DNA from: Bacillus sp. NTK071
GTDB taxonomy: Bacteria; Bacillota; Bacilli; Bacillales; Guptibacillaceae
Length of the DNA stretch: 64,000 bases
Assembly (NCBI RefSeq): GCF_017303315.1
Contig: NZ_JAFKOI010000002.1
Coordinates: forward strand, 403,396 to 467,395
Direction: 5' to 3'
Shown: positions 16,143 to 23,940 of the stretch, one piece after another
Layout of the letters: each line of letters begins with the position of its first letter
How positions within the stretch are numbered: the first letter of the stretch is position 1
Program-made: the position numbers and the translations under genes
Notes under the pieces: generated by a model
Seen by the model: the letters and a program-made list of their open reading frames with translations, nothing else
Databases searched by the model: none
What the model was told of the DNA's origin: nothing

Positions 16143-16607
16143 TTATTTAACTCTTTCTATTTTATACATAGCTAACGAGTGCTCCCTCACAACATTTAGT
16201 ATGTTATGGAGATCTGGAACAAGTCTTTTCGCATAGTTCCACGCATTTTCTTCAATTTTAATAGAAAGTTGCATTCTTTTTTGATGATCTGTATGATCTG
16301 CTCGTACCATCGCTAATTCCATCAGATTACGATCGGCTGCGTGACCAAGTTCATGGGCAAGGATTACTGAGAAATAATCGACTAATTTCTCTTCAGACCC
16401 GAAAAGACGAAAACATTGTTTTCTCACTTCTTCAAGATAGATTGTAACCACATTCGTTTCTAGTGAATACTTTCCTCCAATCATCCGTCTTCCAGGAAAA
16501 TCATTTTCTAATAGAATGTCCACATCTAATCCTGAGAGTTCTTGTAACTTACGAATGATTTGTTGAAAGTGATGTTTTCTCTTCTTCACATTCGATTTCC
16601 CCTTCAT
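16143..16607 (-). CDS. Orphan ImmA/IrrE-like zinc metallopeptidase
   Basis: A 154-residue protein with an ILAHELGHAAD motif (HExxH with the G-H extension) near residue 83. About 35 residues on, IEENAWNYAK offers a glutamate third zinc ligand as in ImmA/IrrE proteases. The N-terminus is basic (KKRKHHFQQ). There is no helix-turn-helix domain and no cI-like partner gene beside it, unlike mobile-element immA loci. It lies between a membrane protein gene and nadE. Function unknown; a regulatory protease is the simplest guess. Confidence 0.65.
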   Translation of the reverse strand: MKGKSNVKKRKHHFQQIIRKLQELSGLDVDILLENDFPGRRMIGGKYSLETNVVTIYLEEVRKQCFRLFGSEEKLVDYFSVILAHELGHAADRNLMELAMVRADHTDHQKRMQLSIKIEENAWNYAKRLVPDLHNILNVVREHSLAMYKIERVK

Positions 16608-16649
16608 AGTCTTAAAATGGCGGAACTCTACATCTATTTATATTCAAAA

Positions 16650-16676
16650 AAAAGAGACCTTATTCAGGTCTCTTAC
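16650..16676 (-). terminator. Terminator of nadE
   Basis: AAGAGACC pairs with GGTCTCTT around a seven-base loop; on the minus strand it is followed by a long T run. Confidence 0.88.
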
Positions 16677-16681
16677 AATCG

Positions 16682-17503
16682 TTATTTCCACCAGTTATCA
16701 AAAATGGTAGCTGCCATATTACGCTTATGCCTCGTCTTAACAAAGTGGCCTTCAATTATTCTTGCAGCATTCTCTTCGACTTCTCTTCCTTCGAGGTAAT
16801 CATCTATTTGGTCATAGCTTACTCCAAGTGCTTCTTCGTCTGGAAGGGCAGGGCGATCATCTTCAAGGTCTGCAGTCGGTACCTTATCAACTAGATGCTC
16901 AGGCATGCCAAAGTGTTCTAGCATGATCCTTCCCTGACGTTTATTTAATCCAAATAAAGGAGTGATGTCGCAAGCTCCATCACCATGTTTTGTATAAAAA
17001 CCGGTTACGGCTTCTGCTGCATGATCGGTTCCAATAACAAGCTTCTTTTCATCGCCAGCGATATTATATTGTGCAATCATACGCTCACGTGCTTTATTGT
17101 TTCCTTTAGTAAAGTCAGTAAGTTCATTTCCTGTTGCCTCAAGATATGTAGATACAGAAGCATCTACTGCTGGTTTAATATTAATGGTAACCGTTTGATC
17201 CGGTTGAATAAATCGTAATGCAGCTTGTGCATCATCTTCATCTTTTTGTTCCCCATATGGAAGTCGAACTGCAATAAACGAAGCATTCGTTCCTTCTTCA
17301 CGAAGTTCTTCAACCGCAAGCTGTGCTAATCGACCAGCTAGAGAAGAATCCTGTCCACCAGAAATTCCTAGAACAAAACCAGTTGTTCCACTTTTTTTAA
17401 GGTAGGCTTTTAAAAAACCAATTCTCTTACTTACTTCCTCTTTAACATCAATTGAGGGCTGTACACCAAGCTCTTCCACAATTTCTTTTTGTAATGTTCT
17501 CAT
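16682..17503 (-). CDS. nadE: NH3-dependent NAD+ synthetase
   Basis: A 273-residue amidating enzyme that converts deamido-NAD to NAD with ATP and ammonia, the last step of NAD synthesis. The ATP pyrophosphatase P-loop SGGQDSS is at residues 48-54. Further conserved segments are [23 protein letters not shown] near residue 160 (read in two parts) and the C-terminal [13 protein letters not shown]. There is no glutaminase domain, as usual in Bacillus. AAAGGAG precedes the ATG. It is monocistronic. NadD, which feeds this step, is at the window start. Confidence 0.96.
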   Translation of the reverse strand: MRTLQKEIVEELGVQPSIDVKEEVSKRIGFLKAYLKKSGTTGFVLGISGGQDSSLAGRLAQLAVEELREEGTNASFIAVRLPYGEQKDEDDAQAALRFIQPDQTVTINIKPAVDASVSTYLEATGNELTDFTKGNNKARERMIAQYNIAGDEKKLVIGTDHAAEAVTGFYTKHGDGACDITPLFGLNKRQGRIMLEHFGMPEHLVDKVPTADLEDDRPALPDEEALGVSYDQIDDYLEGREVEENAARIIEGHFVKTRHKRNMAATIFDNWWK

Positions 17504-17619
17504 TCCTCGTCACTCCTTTTCTCTAACGCATCTCTTATTTTTATACATTCTGCTCTACTTATCAATACCCATTCACTTATTTCAAAAAACAGTCTATTGA
17601 GCATCTAACTAATATGTAG

Positions 17620-17646
17620 AAAGACAGGGAGAACCCTGCCTTCTGG
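17620..17646 (-). terminator. Terminator of the small-ORF cluster
   Basis: On the minus strand GGCAGGG pairs with CCCTGTC around TTCT, followed by a modest T-rich run, just after the last YrzI-like ORF. Confidence 0.6.
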
Positions 17647-17647
17647 A

Positions 17648-17791
17648 TTAATGATGGATATAGAAACTTTGTTTATATTGGTTTGATTCAATCAAGCCTC
17701 TTTTTCTAACAACATCCAACTCCTGATCAAGCGATTTCCGATTACGCTTGATTGAGACAGTAATTGTAGCAAACAATAGGTTTAAAGTCAT
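17648..17791 (-). CDS. YrzI-like small protein (copy 3)
   Basis: A 47-residue ORF beginning MTLNLLFATITVSIKRN, then a charged helix (KSLDQELDVVRKRG) and a Tyr/His-rich end. The start hydrophobic stretch followed by Arg/Lys resembles the YrzI family of small Bacillus proteins, which are often encoded in tandem. AAAGGAG lies eight to ten bases before the ATG. It is the last of at least three related ORFs in a row (with 17911 and 18081). Too short for standard gene finders. Family call is by pattern only. Confidence 0.6.
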   Translation of the reverse strand: MTLNLLFATITVSIKRNRKSLDQELDVVRKRGLIESNQYKQSFYIHH

Positions 17792-17821
17792 TCCACTCCA
17801 CTCCTTTCTTTTAAATTCTCT

Positions 17822-17884
17822 TCAGGTCAAGCCTTTCTCTACGGTCATCCATTCTTGTATCGCCAATTGATTTTGTGCTTTCAT
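17822..17884 (-). CDS. Tiny ORF (20 codons) in the YrzI-like cluster
   Basis: The sequence MKAQNQLAIQEWMTVEKGLT is preceded by AAAGGAAG at good spacing and lies between two YrzI-like ORFs. The translation signal is convincing, but a 20-residue product cannot be confirmed by composition. It may be a leader peptide or a decayed copy. Confidence 0.35.
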   Translation of the reverse strand: MKAQNQLAIQEWMTVEKGLT

Positions 17885-17910
17885 CTTAATCTTCCTTTCG
17901 CTTTTTTATT

Positions 17911-18057
17911 TTAGAATAACCAGGGCTGATGTTCGCTGATTCGCTCTGTTTTGCTCTCCATTTGCCTTTTCACTTGTAAATAATGCTTTTCTTCTTGCAT
18001 TGTTCTCTCATGAACACGAATGCCAATTGTTACAAATAGTAAATGAATCGTTAACAT
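17911..18057 (-). CDS. YrzI-like small protein (copy 2)
   Basis: A 48-residue ORF starting MLTIHLLFVTIGIRVHER and ending in HQPWLF. It shares the short hydrophobic N-terminus, the following Arg-rich turn and the Gln/Glu-rich helix with the ORF at 17648-17791. AAGGAGAG precedes the start. An in-frame ATG two codons upstream lies too close to the site. It is the middle member of the tandem set, probably cotranscribed on the minus strand. Function unknown; YrzI relatives are regarded as sporulation-associated. Confidence 0.6.
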   Translation of the reverse strand: MLTIHLLFVTIGIRVHERTMQEEKHYLQVKRQMESKTERISEHQPWLF

Positions 18058-18080
18058 GATCATCTCTCCTTATTGTTAAA

Positions 18081-18227
18081 TTAGGATAGCCACATCGAAG
18101 CACGATATCGCTTGCTTTCATCTTCAGTCAAACGATGATGAATTGAGCGCTGATGCAGTTCGGAAGATAGGCTTCGTCGGAAGAGGCTCTTCACTCTTGT
18201 TATGATCACTAAATGGAATGGTAACAT
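18081..18227 (-). CDS. YrzI-like small protein (copy 1)
   Basis: A 48-residue ORF, MLPFHLVIITRVKSLFRR at the start, then a Ser/His-rich helix and RYRASMWLS at the end. The start hydrophobic stretch and basic turn match its two neighbours. GGGAGG stands seven to nine bases before the ATG. It follows the 19-codon ORF at 18257 after about 30 bases and precedes the next copy after a similar gap, giving an operon-like series. No named orthologue is recognised. Confidence 0.58.
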   Translation of the reverse strand: MLPFHLVIITRVKSLFRRSLSSELHQRSIHHRLTEDESKRYRASMWLS

Positions 18228-18256
18228 GTTAACGACCTCCCTTCTTTTTTGTTATT

Positions 18257-18316
18257 TCAGGGGACCCATTTTCTCCTTTGATATTGCTTTTCCATTCTTG
18301 TTTTTCCATATGCCAT
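18257..18316 (-). CDS. Tiny basic ORF (19 codons)
   Basis: MAYGKTRMEKQYQRRKWVP is preceded by GAGGAGG seven bases upstream, one of the strongest ribosome binding sites in the window. The product would be very basic. It starts directly after the terminator-like hairpin at 18351-18373 and before the YrzI-like ORFs. Reality as a gene is uncertain, but the start signal is clear. Confidence 0.4.
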   Translation of the reverse strand: MAYGKTRMEKQYQRRKWVP

Positions 18317-18345
18317 TTTCATTCCTCCTCACAAAATTTGGATAC

Positions 18346-18411
18346 AAAAAGCCGCAGGACATGTTCCTGCGGCAAAATAAACATAGAAATACCGCAGGCG
18401 TCGACCTGCGG
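18346..18411 (-). terminator. Two successive hairpins sharing the same arms
   Basis: Hairpin one, 18392-18411, pairs CCGCAGG with CCTGCGG. Hairpin two, 18351-18373, has a 9-bp perfect stem GCCGCAGGA/TCCTGCGGC and on the minus strand ends in TTTTT. The second is a standard terminator after the 27-codon ORF. Since the arms of both are nearly the same, alternative pairing between them is possible. Confidence 0.7.
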
Positions 18412-18444
18412 CTTTTCAATCCGTTAGTAAAAAAGGATTCCCTC

Positions 18445-18528
18445 TTATTGAGGACCGAGTCGAACAGAGTGTACATATTCAGTTACAGTTGCAGATGCAG
18501 TAGTCGTTACCATTGAAATTTTCATCAT
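18445..18528 (-). CDS. Tiny ORF (27 codons), Thr/Val/Ala-rich
   Basis: The product begins MMKISMVTTTASATVTEY and ends HSVRLGPQ. AAAGGAGGTC precedes the start at ideal distance, and a hairpin pair follows the stop, so a short translated transcript is likely. It is first in the minus-strand series of small ORFs and divergent from the ZorA-like gene. I do not recognise it. Confidence 0.45.
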   Translation of the reverse strand: MMKISMVTTTASATVTEYVHSVRLGPQ

Positions 18529-18746
18529 TCTGTTCGACCTCCTTTTTTCATATTGTTTTCATAGGTAAGTATATCCATCACCTTTTCCTTTGTAAACCTT
18601 TTTTACCAAATTACCTAAATATTTCATAAAAACTATCTTTTTCGACAATTTTCCGCACTATTCACAGCTAACTTCAACCTACCATTAAGAAAGGAAGAAA
18701 GTTCTTTAAAGTAGGACATACACATATACAAAGCGGAGGTGAAAAC

Positions 18747-20285
18747 ATGCTAAGTGTTACGACAATCGTGCTTTTCATTATTGGTTTTCTAGCTATTTTG
18801 GGTGTTACAGCAACCATTCAGATTAGCTTACAAATGAAAAAATGGCTCAGAGATATTGAAAATGCTGAACTACAGAGTGAATCAAATTCTTATACTGCTC
18901 CATGGATTCAGAATGTCATGAAGGATTACAAAACCTATCACCTTGCTGGCGTATCTCAAGTAAATACACAGGCACTTATTGAAAAACACTTTTTCAAAGA
19001 ATCCGTTGCACTTTTTGGCATTGCTCGTGTTCCAGCTGGTGGGATCATGCGATTTATGCAACAACTTCCCCCTACGTCCATTATTATTGGTATACTCGGC
19101 ACGTTTATTGGCTTAACGATGGCAATTTCCTCTATGCAAGAAACGCTCATGTTTTTGTCCCAAAAACCAGATGATGCAAATTTAAATCTCGCTTCCGTCA
19201 TCGAAGCCATCTCAAGTCCATTTCAAGGTATGAGTGTAGCATTCATTACAAGTATCGCGGGTATTGGGAACGCGCTATTTCTAACACTAATCCAAAATGG
19301 GGTATTAACCGGAGGACGTACAACTGCCTATTATTTAGAAAAAATCATCTCAGATTGTGAATCTCTCCTTGATCACAATCTGAATGCAAGTCTCTCTCAA
19401 GAAAAACCTCATGACGAAATGGAGCGAATTTTAGACAGGTTAGCAGGGCGAATTCAGGATAGTTTTCAAGAAACACTCGGTGATTTCTCTTCCAGTATGA
19501 TTCAATTCACTTGTGGTCTAGAGCAAGCGATGAAAGACGTCCAAGCAATATTAACTTCTCAACGAACCTTTACTGAACAATTCTCTAATAGCACCTCTAC
19601 ACTAGAATCATTCAGTATCAAGCTTCAAGAATCATTTACTCAACTAGACGGCGTCCAAGAAAAAGCCACCAATGGTATTCTTGAGTTAGGAAACCGATTG
19701 AAAACGTTAGAGAACCAGCTTCAAGCCTTATCAAGACACCATGAGACTGGGCAACGCAAATTTGAACAGCTTGTGCAACGTTCTGATCAACTCATAAAAG
19801 AAACACAGAAAAAGGCGGAGGAAACAGGTCAACATTATTTAAGAGGGCTCGATGAGCAAATGCAGCGATATCAGGGTTCTCAAGAGGAACTTGAACGTCG
19901 TGTTCATCAGATGCAAGATGAATGGTATTATCGGTATCAAGATAAGCAGAATCAATACGGAAGAGCTTCGCAGGATTTCGCTGAATCTGTTTCACAGATG
20001 GAGAAAGCATGGTATACATCACTTGATAAGATTAAACGTGAAGCTCTTGAACCTATTATTCACAAAATGGAACGTGATCAGCGAGATCAGCCTCTTCAGC
20101 ACGAAATGAGGTCGCTGTCGAACAGTCTAGACTCCTTGTATCAAGGCCTTGCTCGTGAATTAAAAGACATTCAGCATCAACTTTCAGAATCCTACCAGCT
20201 TCAACTTCGACTCTATGAAGAACAACTAAGAAGACATTCACCAACCCAGCCAATGCAATCTCGAATAATCGGTGATAACCGATGA
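18747..20285 (+). CDS. ZorA-like MotA/TolQ/ExbB-family proton channel with long coiled-coil tail
   Basis: A 512-residue protein. Helix one is at residues 4-26. The channel pair lies at 110-130 (PTSIIIGILGTFIGLTMAIS) and 162-184 (MSVAFITSIAGIGNALFLTLI). This three-helix layout with a large loop is that of ExbB/TolQ and ZorA rather than four-helix MotA. After residue 215 comes about 280 residues of heptad-rich, Gln/Glu-rich coiled coil, the intracellular tail typical of ZorA. GGAGGTGA precedes the ATG, and the stop overlaps the MotB-like gene by four bases. No ZorC, ZorD or ZorE is nearby, so the role is open. Confidence 0.75.
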   Translation: MLSVTTIVLFIIGFLAILGVTATIQISLQMKKWLRDIENAELQSESNSYTAPWIQNVMKDYKTYHLAGVSQVNTQALIEKHFFKESVALFGIARVPAGGIMRFMQQLPPTSIIIGILGTFIGLTMAISSMQETLMFLSQKPDDANLNLASVIEAISSPFQGMSVAFITSIAGIGNALFLTLIQNGVLTGGRTTAYYLEKIISDCESLLDHNLNASLSQEKPHDEMERILDRLAGRIQDSFQETLGDFSSSMIQFTCGLEQAMKDVQAILTSQRTFTEQFSNSTSTLESFSIKLQESFTQLDGVQEKATNGILELGNRLKTLENQLQALSRHHETGQRKFEQLVQRSDQLIKETQKKAEETGQHYLRGLDEQMQRYQGSQEELERRVHQMQDEWYYRYQDKQNQYGRASQDFAESVSQMEKAWYTSLDKIKREALEPIIHKMERDQRDQPLQHEMRSLSNSLDSLYQGLARELKDIQHQLSESYQLQLRLYEEQLRRHSPTQPMQSRIIGDNR

Positions 20286-20971
20286 AGAATAGGAAGCGAA
20301 GATTTCAGATTCAAAGCGATGAGGAGCATTATTGGCCAAGTTTTGCCGATATGATGGCGATGATCGTTCTTGTAATGCTTTTTATCGCCATCATTGCTTT
20401 TGTTCAAATGATCTACGATGCGTATGATCAAACGGTTATGAAGCAAGAGCTTGCAAAAGTAGCTGATGTTAAAAAACACATAAGTGATTTAATAGAAAAC
20501 CAGCTTGAGGAAAATGTAGGGAAAGATCAAGTTGTGCGTGGTCCCAATAATACGATATCTGTCGAGGGAGATATCTTATTCGATACTGGGAGTGCGGAAA
20601 TTAGTCCAGAAGGCAAAAAAGTACTAAACGATTTAGCAGATGTATTTGCCAATTTAATAGATGAAAAAGACATTAGCCAATATCTTTATATCATTCTAAT
20701 TGAAGGTCATACAGACAAAGTCCCTTATGATAATTGGAAACTTTCAGCTGACCGTTCTGTTGCGGTAGTAAAAGAATTAATGAAAGCTAATCCACGACTC
20801 GCAACCCCTGACTATGCTAAATATCTTGCAGCAACTGGTTATTCGGAATATAAACCTGTTATTGCTGAGAACACAAATGAAGCATATAAAAAAAATCGTC
20901 GAATCTCTTTTCAAATTATCCTCGACGATGAAAAATGGCAGGGACGTCTAAAAGAAATTATGACCTATTAA
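20282..20971 (+). CDS. ZorB-like MotB/OmpA-family stator protein
   Basis: A 229-residue protein with a basic cytosolic start, then WPSFADMMAMIVLVMLF, where Asp23 sits at the head of the single membrane helix like the proton-carrying Asp of MotB. The periplasmic-type OmpA domain (about residues 88-215) has LFDTGSAEISPEGK, IEGHTDKVPYDNW and the NRRISF peptidoglycan-binding signature. It overlaps the ZorA-like gene by ATGA, so the two surely form one complex. A proton-driven wall-anchored motor is inferred. It could equally be a housekeeping ExbBD-like device, since no defence effector adjoins. Confidence 0.78.
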   Translation: MKNRKRRFQIQSDEEHYWPSFADMMAMIVLVMLFIAIIAFVQMIYDAYDQTVMKQELAKVADVKKHISDLIENQLEENVGKDQVVRGPNNTISVEGDILFDTGSAEISPEGKKVLNDLADVFANLIDEKDISQYLYIILIEGHTDKVPYDNWKLSADRSVAVVKELMKANPRLATPDYAKYLAATGYSEYKPVIAENTNEAYKKNRRISFQIILDDEKWQGRLKEIMTY

Positions 20972-21005
20972 TCACTTGCGTCCTATTTGCACCTATAAAT
21001 ACCCT

Positions 21006-21036
21006 AAGAGCCACTTCCTAAAGGAAGTGGCTCTTT
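21006..21036. terminator. Bidirectional terminator between the ZorB-like gene and yrhC
   Basis: AAGAGCCACTTCC pairs with GGAAGTGGCTCTT around TAAA with T residues following; it can serve both convergent genes. Confidence 0.9.
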
Positions 21037-21048
21037 ATTAGTAACTTA

Positions 21049-21279
21049 TTAACTTATATCTTCATGTTCATTTAATTTTTTTTGAATGGCTATCGCACGT
21101 GAGTAGAAGAATAACGCAATACCAACTAGAAGAAAGCCTCCACCAGTTAAAATAAGCGTTCCACCATCTGACTTACCTTCAACTGGAAGGAAAGAACCAA
21201 TGTATAAGAAAACACTTAAACTAAGCAAAACAAACGCGAAACGTTTGTAATCTGTCATTTTATCTTGAAGTTGCTTCAT
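21049..21279 (-). CDS. yrhC: YrhC-family small membrane protein
   Basis: A 76-residue protein with two hydrophobic helices (FAFVLLSLSVFLYIGSFL near 14-31 and GTLILTGGGFLLVGIALFF near 40-58) and charged ends. Its place after mccB copies the yrhA-yrhB-yrhC order of B. subtilis and the sequence fits the YrhC family. A terminator lies between mccB and this gene, so it probably has extra transcription control. Function of the family is unknown. Confidence 0.8.
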   Translation of the reverse strand: MKQLQDKMTDYKRFAFVLLSLSVFLYIGSFLPVEGKSDGGTLILTGGGFLLVGIALFFYSRAIAIQKKLNEHEDIS

Positions 21280-21356
21280 AACGCGCTCACCTCTCTTGTC
21301 TCTTATTCTACCATATGAAAAGGGAATATGAGAGATGTAACTCTTACCAGTCTACG

Positions 21357-21392
21357 AAAAAAGTCCCTCATCCAAGGTTCGGATAAGGGACT
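21357..21392 (-). terminator. Terminator of the mccB operon
   Basis: AGTCCCTTATCC pairs with GGATGAGGGACT on the minus strand, with a TTTTTT tail, 5 bases after the mccB stop. Confidence 0.9.
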
Positions 21393-21397
21393 AACTA

Positions 21398-22531
21398 TCA
21401 TCCTAATGCGTTTGAAAGATCCTCAATAAGATCATCTGCATCTTCAAGGCCAACAGATATGCGGACAAGCCCCTCTGTAATACCAAGCTCGTCTCGGCGA
21501 TCCTTTGGTATAGAAGCGTGTGTCATTCTAGCAGGAACTGAAATCAAGCTTTCAACCGCTCCTAAACTCTCAGCAAGAGTGAAATACTTCACTTTGCTTA
21601 ACAGTTCATCAGCTTTTTCGGCACTGCCGATATCGAATGATACCATCCCACCAAAGCCTCGAGACTGATTCACAGAAATGTCATTACCTGGATGAGTAGA
21701 CAAACCAGGGTAATAAATTTTTTCGACAGAAGGATGGGTACTTAAGAACTTCACGATTTTTGCAGTGTTCTTTTCATGCTCTTCCATGCGTACACCAAGC
21801 GTTTTCAAGCCTCGAATGAGTAACCATGAGTCTTGTGGCCCTAGAATCGCGCCAGCAGAGTTTTGAACAAAATGAACTTCTTCTGCAAGCTCTTTTGAAT
21901 TGACAACAACAAGACCTGCAACAACATCACTATGCCCACCTAGATATTTGGTCGCTGAGTGAAGTACGATGTCAGCACCATGATCAATAGGATTTTGCCA
22001 GTATGGCGTGTTAAAAGTATTATCAACAATTGATAAGAGATTGTTCTCTTTAGCAAGGTTAGAAATCGCTTGGATATCTGTTACCTTCAGCAAAGGATTA
22101 GTTGGTGTTTCAACATAAATCGCTTTTGTATTCTTTTGAATCGCTTCTTTTACAACATTAAGATCTGTTGTATCTACAAATGTTGATTCAATTCCAAGAC
22201 GATTTAACACCTTCGTCATGACACGATACGTTCCACCATAAACATCATCTGTCATCACAACATGATCCCCTGTATTAAATAGCATCATAACAGAAGAGAT
22301 AGCTGCCATTCCTGAACCAAACGCAAATCCTGCAACACCATTCTCAAGATCTTTAATCAGCTCCTCAAGAGCATGGCGTGTAGGATTACCAGTTCGTGAA
22401 TACTCATAACCGTTGAACTTACCAACTGCTTCTTGTTTATATGTGCTCACTTGATAAATTGGAACTGATACCGCACCTGTTTGAGGGTCTCCGGTAATGC
22501 CCCCATGAATAAGCTTTGTTTTTGGCTTCAT
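21398..22531 (-). CDS. mccB: Cystathionine gamma-lyase / homocysteine gamma-lyase MccB
   Basis: A 377-residue PLP enzyme of the Cys/Met metabolism family. It splits cystathionine to cysteine, 2-oxobutyrate and ammonia in the reverse transsulfuration route. The cofactor lysine lies in LHSATKYLGGHSD near residue 195. The YSRTGNPTRHALE segment near residue 43 and the C-terminal ESLISVPARMTHASI motif support the gamma-lyase class. It begins three bases after mccA, in the same order as yrhA-yrhB of B. subtilis. Full length, active-site residues present. Confidence 0.94.
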   Translation of the reverse strand: MKPKTKLIHGGITGDPQTGAVSVPIYQVSTYKQEAVGKFNGYEYSRTGNPTRHALEELIKDLENGVAGFAFGSGMAAISSVMMLFNTGDHVVMTDDVYGGTYRVMTKVLNRLGIESTFVDTTDLNVVKEAIQKNTKAIYVETPTNPLLKVTDIQAISNLAKENNLLSIVDNTFNTPYWQNPIDHGADIVLHSATKYLGGHSDVVAGLVVVNSKELAEEVHFVQNSAGAILGPQDSWLLIRGLKTLGVRMEEHEKNTAKIVKFLSTHPSVEKIYYPGLSTHPGNDISVNQSRGFGGMVSFDIGSAEKADELLSKVKYFTLAESLGAVESLISVPARMTHASIPKDRRDELGITEGLVRISVGLEDADDLIEDLSNALG

Positions 22532-22534
22532 TGC

Positions 22535-23458
22535 TTAAATGCCTCCCTGATAAATCTTCTTACTTAAGTATCTTTCACTACTATCTGGAAAAATAGTAAC
22601 TATATTTGTGCCTGGCTTAGCTTGCTTGGCCTCAAGTAATGAAGCTTCAAGTGCCGCTCCTGAAGAGCTTCCAACTAGAAGACCTTCCTTCTCTGCAAGT
22701 TCCTTCACCCTTCTAAAAGCCACCTCATCTGTCACTGTATGAATTCCATCAAAAAAAGCTTCGTCCATATATTCAGGCAGAAACTCCATCCCAATACCTT
22801 CCGTTTTATGGGGACCAGATTCACCCCCATTAAGGATCGAGCCTTCTGGTTCAACAATAACAGTTTTTATTTCAGCATTTTGTTCTTTCAAATACCGGGC
22901 TGTACCCATGAAAGTGCCACCTGTACCTGCGCCTGCTACAAAAACATTCACTTCACCGTCCAATTGCTTGAAAAGCTCTGGACCAAGGGTTTTGTAATAA
23001 GTAAGAGGGTTAGCTGGGTTGCCAAATTGCTGTGGCATATATGAATTCGCTATTTCTTGATGAAGCTCTTTAGCCTTCGCAATTGCACCTTTCATCCCAA
23101 GCTCAGTTGGCGTATTAACGATTTTTGCACCAAGAGCTCTCATTAAATCCTGCTTCTCCATACTGAACTTTTCTGGAACAACGAACATCACTGTGTAACC
23201 CCGATTTACAGCTGCAAGAGCTAAACCAATTCCAGTATTTCCAGCAGTCGGTTCAATAAAAGTACCACCTGGAGCAATTCGTTGATAATCAATCGCATCC
23301 TGTAATAATTCTTGACCTAACCGGTCTTTAATACTACCGCCTGGGTTATAGAACTCAAGCTTTGCGAAAAGACGAACACCCTCAGGTAAATCAAAATGAT
23401 TGAGCTCGATGACCGGAGTATGGCCGACGAGCTCGTGAACATTATTAAAGATTTCCAT
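22535..23458 (-). CDS. mccA: O-acetylserine-dependent cystathionine beta-synthase MccA
   Basis: A 307-residue PLP beta-family enzyme that condenses homocysteine with an activated serine to give cystathionine. The PLP lysine is in PGGSIKDRLG near residue 43, the cofactor phosphate loop is GTGGTF near residue 180, and TAGNTGIGLALA lies near residue 68. There is no haem or CBS regulatory domain. It sits between luxS and mccB, so homocysteine released by LuxS can pass straight into cysteine synthesis. B. subtilis YrhA is the closest relative I recall. Confidence 0.93.
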   Translation of the reverse strand: MEIFNNVHELVGHTPVIELNHFDLPEGVRLFAKLEFYNPGGSIKDRLGQELLQDAIDYQRIAPGGTFIEPTAGNTGIGLALAAVNRGYTVMFVVPEKFSMEKQDLMRALGAKIVNTPTELGMKGAIAKAKELHQEIANSYMPQQFGNPANPLTYYKTLGPELFKQLDGEVNVFVAGAGTGGTFMGTARYLKEQNAEIKTVIVEPEGSILNGGESGPHKTEGIGMEFLPEYMDEAFFDGIHTVTDEVAFRRVKELAEKEGLLVGSSSGAALEASLLEAKQAKPGTNIVTIFPDSSERYLSKKIYQGGI

Positions 23459-23472
23459 TGAGTAAGACCTTC

Positions 23473-23940
23473 CTATTCAGCGAAGACGATATGCCATTCA
23501 TCACGATATGAAAGCATTTCGTCTGCAATTTCTTTTGCTCCTTCTAAACTATGATTCGCTGCCCAACCGCACTGTACCTCGTTGCAAGCAGGAACTTCAT
23601 CTGCATTGAGAACATCTTGAAGAGTCTTCTCAAGAACTTCTAGAATTTCATCGTAGTTCGAATGATTTAACACCGCTAAGTAAAAACCAGTCTGACAACC
23701 CATTGGTCCTATGTCCACTACGTTTTCCATATGATTACGAATATTTTCTGCCATTAAATGTTCAATAGAGTGGAGCCCAGCCATTTCCATATGTGCTTTG
23801 TTCGGTTGTTTAAAGCGAATATCATACTTGTAAATTTCATCTCCATTAGGACCTTTTGTTACACCTACGAGACGTACATAAGGAGCAGTAACCTTTGTAT
23901 GATCTAGATTAAAACTTTCTACGTTCATTTTTTTAGCCAT
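23473..23940 (-). CDS. luxS: S-ribosylhomocysteine lyase LuxS
   Basis: A 155-residue metalloenzyme that cleaves S-ribosylhomocysteine to homocysteine and the autoinducer-2 precursor. The metal ligands are the two His of HSIEH (residues 57 and 61) and a Cys in NEVQCGW near residue 125. The catalytic Cys82 is in PMGCQTG. Its start overlaps the mtnN end by eight bases. In B. subtilis luxS is at a separate locus, whereas here it is placed inside the mtnN-mcc operon, its logical metabolic position. All key residues are intact. Confidence 0.96.
   Translation of the reverse strand: MAKKMNVESFNLDHTKVTAPYVRLVGVTKGPNGDEIYKYDIRFKQPNKAHMEMAGLHSIEHLMAENIRNHMENVVDIGPMGCQTGFYLAVLNHSNYDEILEVLEKTLQDVLNADEVPACNEVQCGWAANHSLEGAKEIADEMLSYRDEWHIVFAE

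Noticed and set aside
18252-18476. 74-codon minus-strand ORF
   Set aside because: It runs through both hairpins and the tiny ORFs in another frame, with a Cys/Arg-rich composition produced by the GC-rich stems and no start signal.
18747-20971. Complete Zorya defence system
   Set aside because: Only ZorA- and ZorB-like genes are present; neighbours are small sporulation-type ORFs and yrhC/mccB, with no ZorC, ZorD or ZorE.
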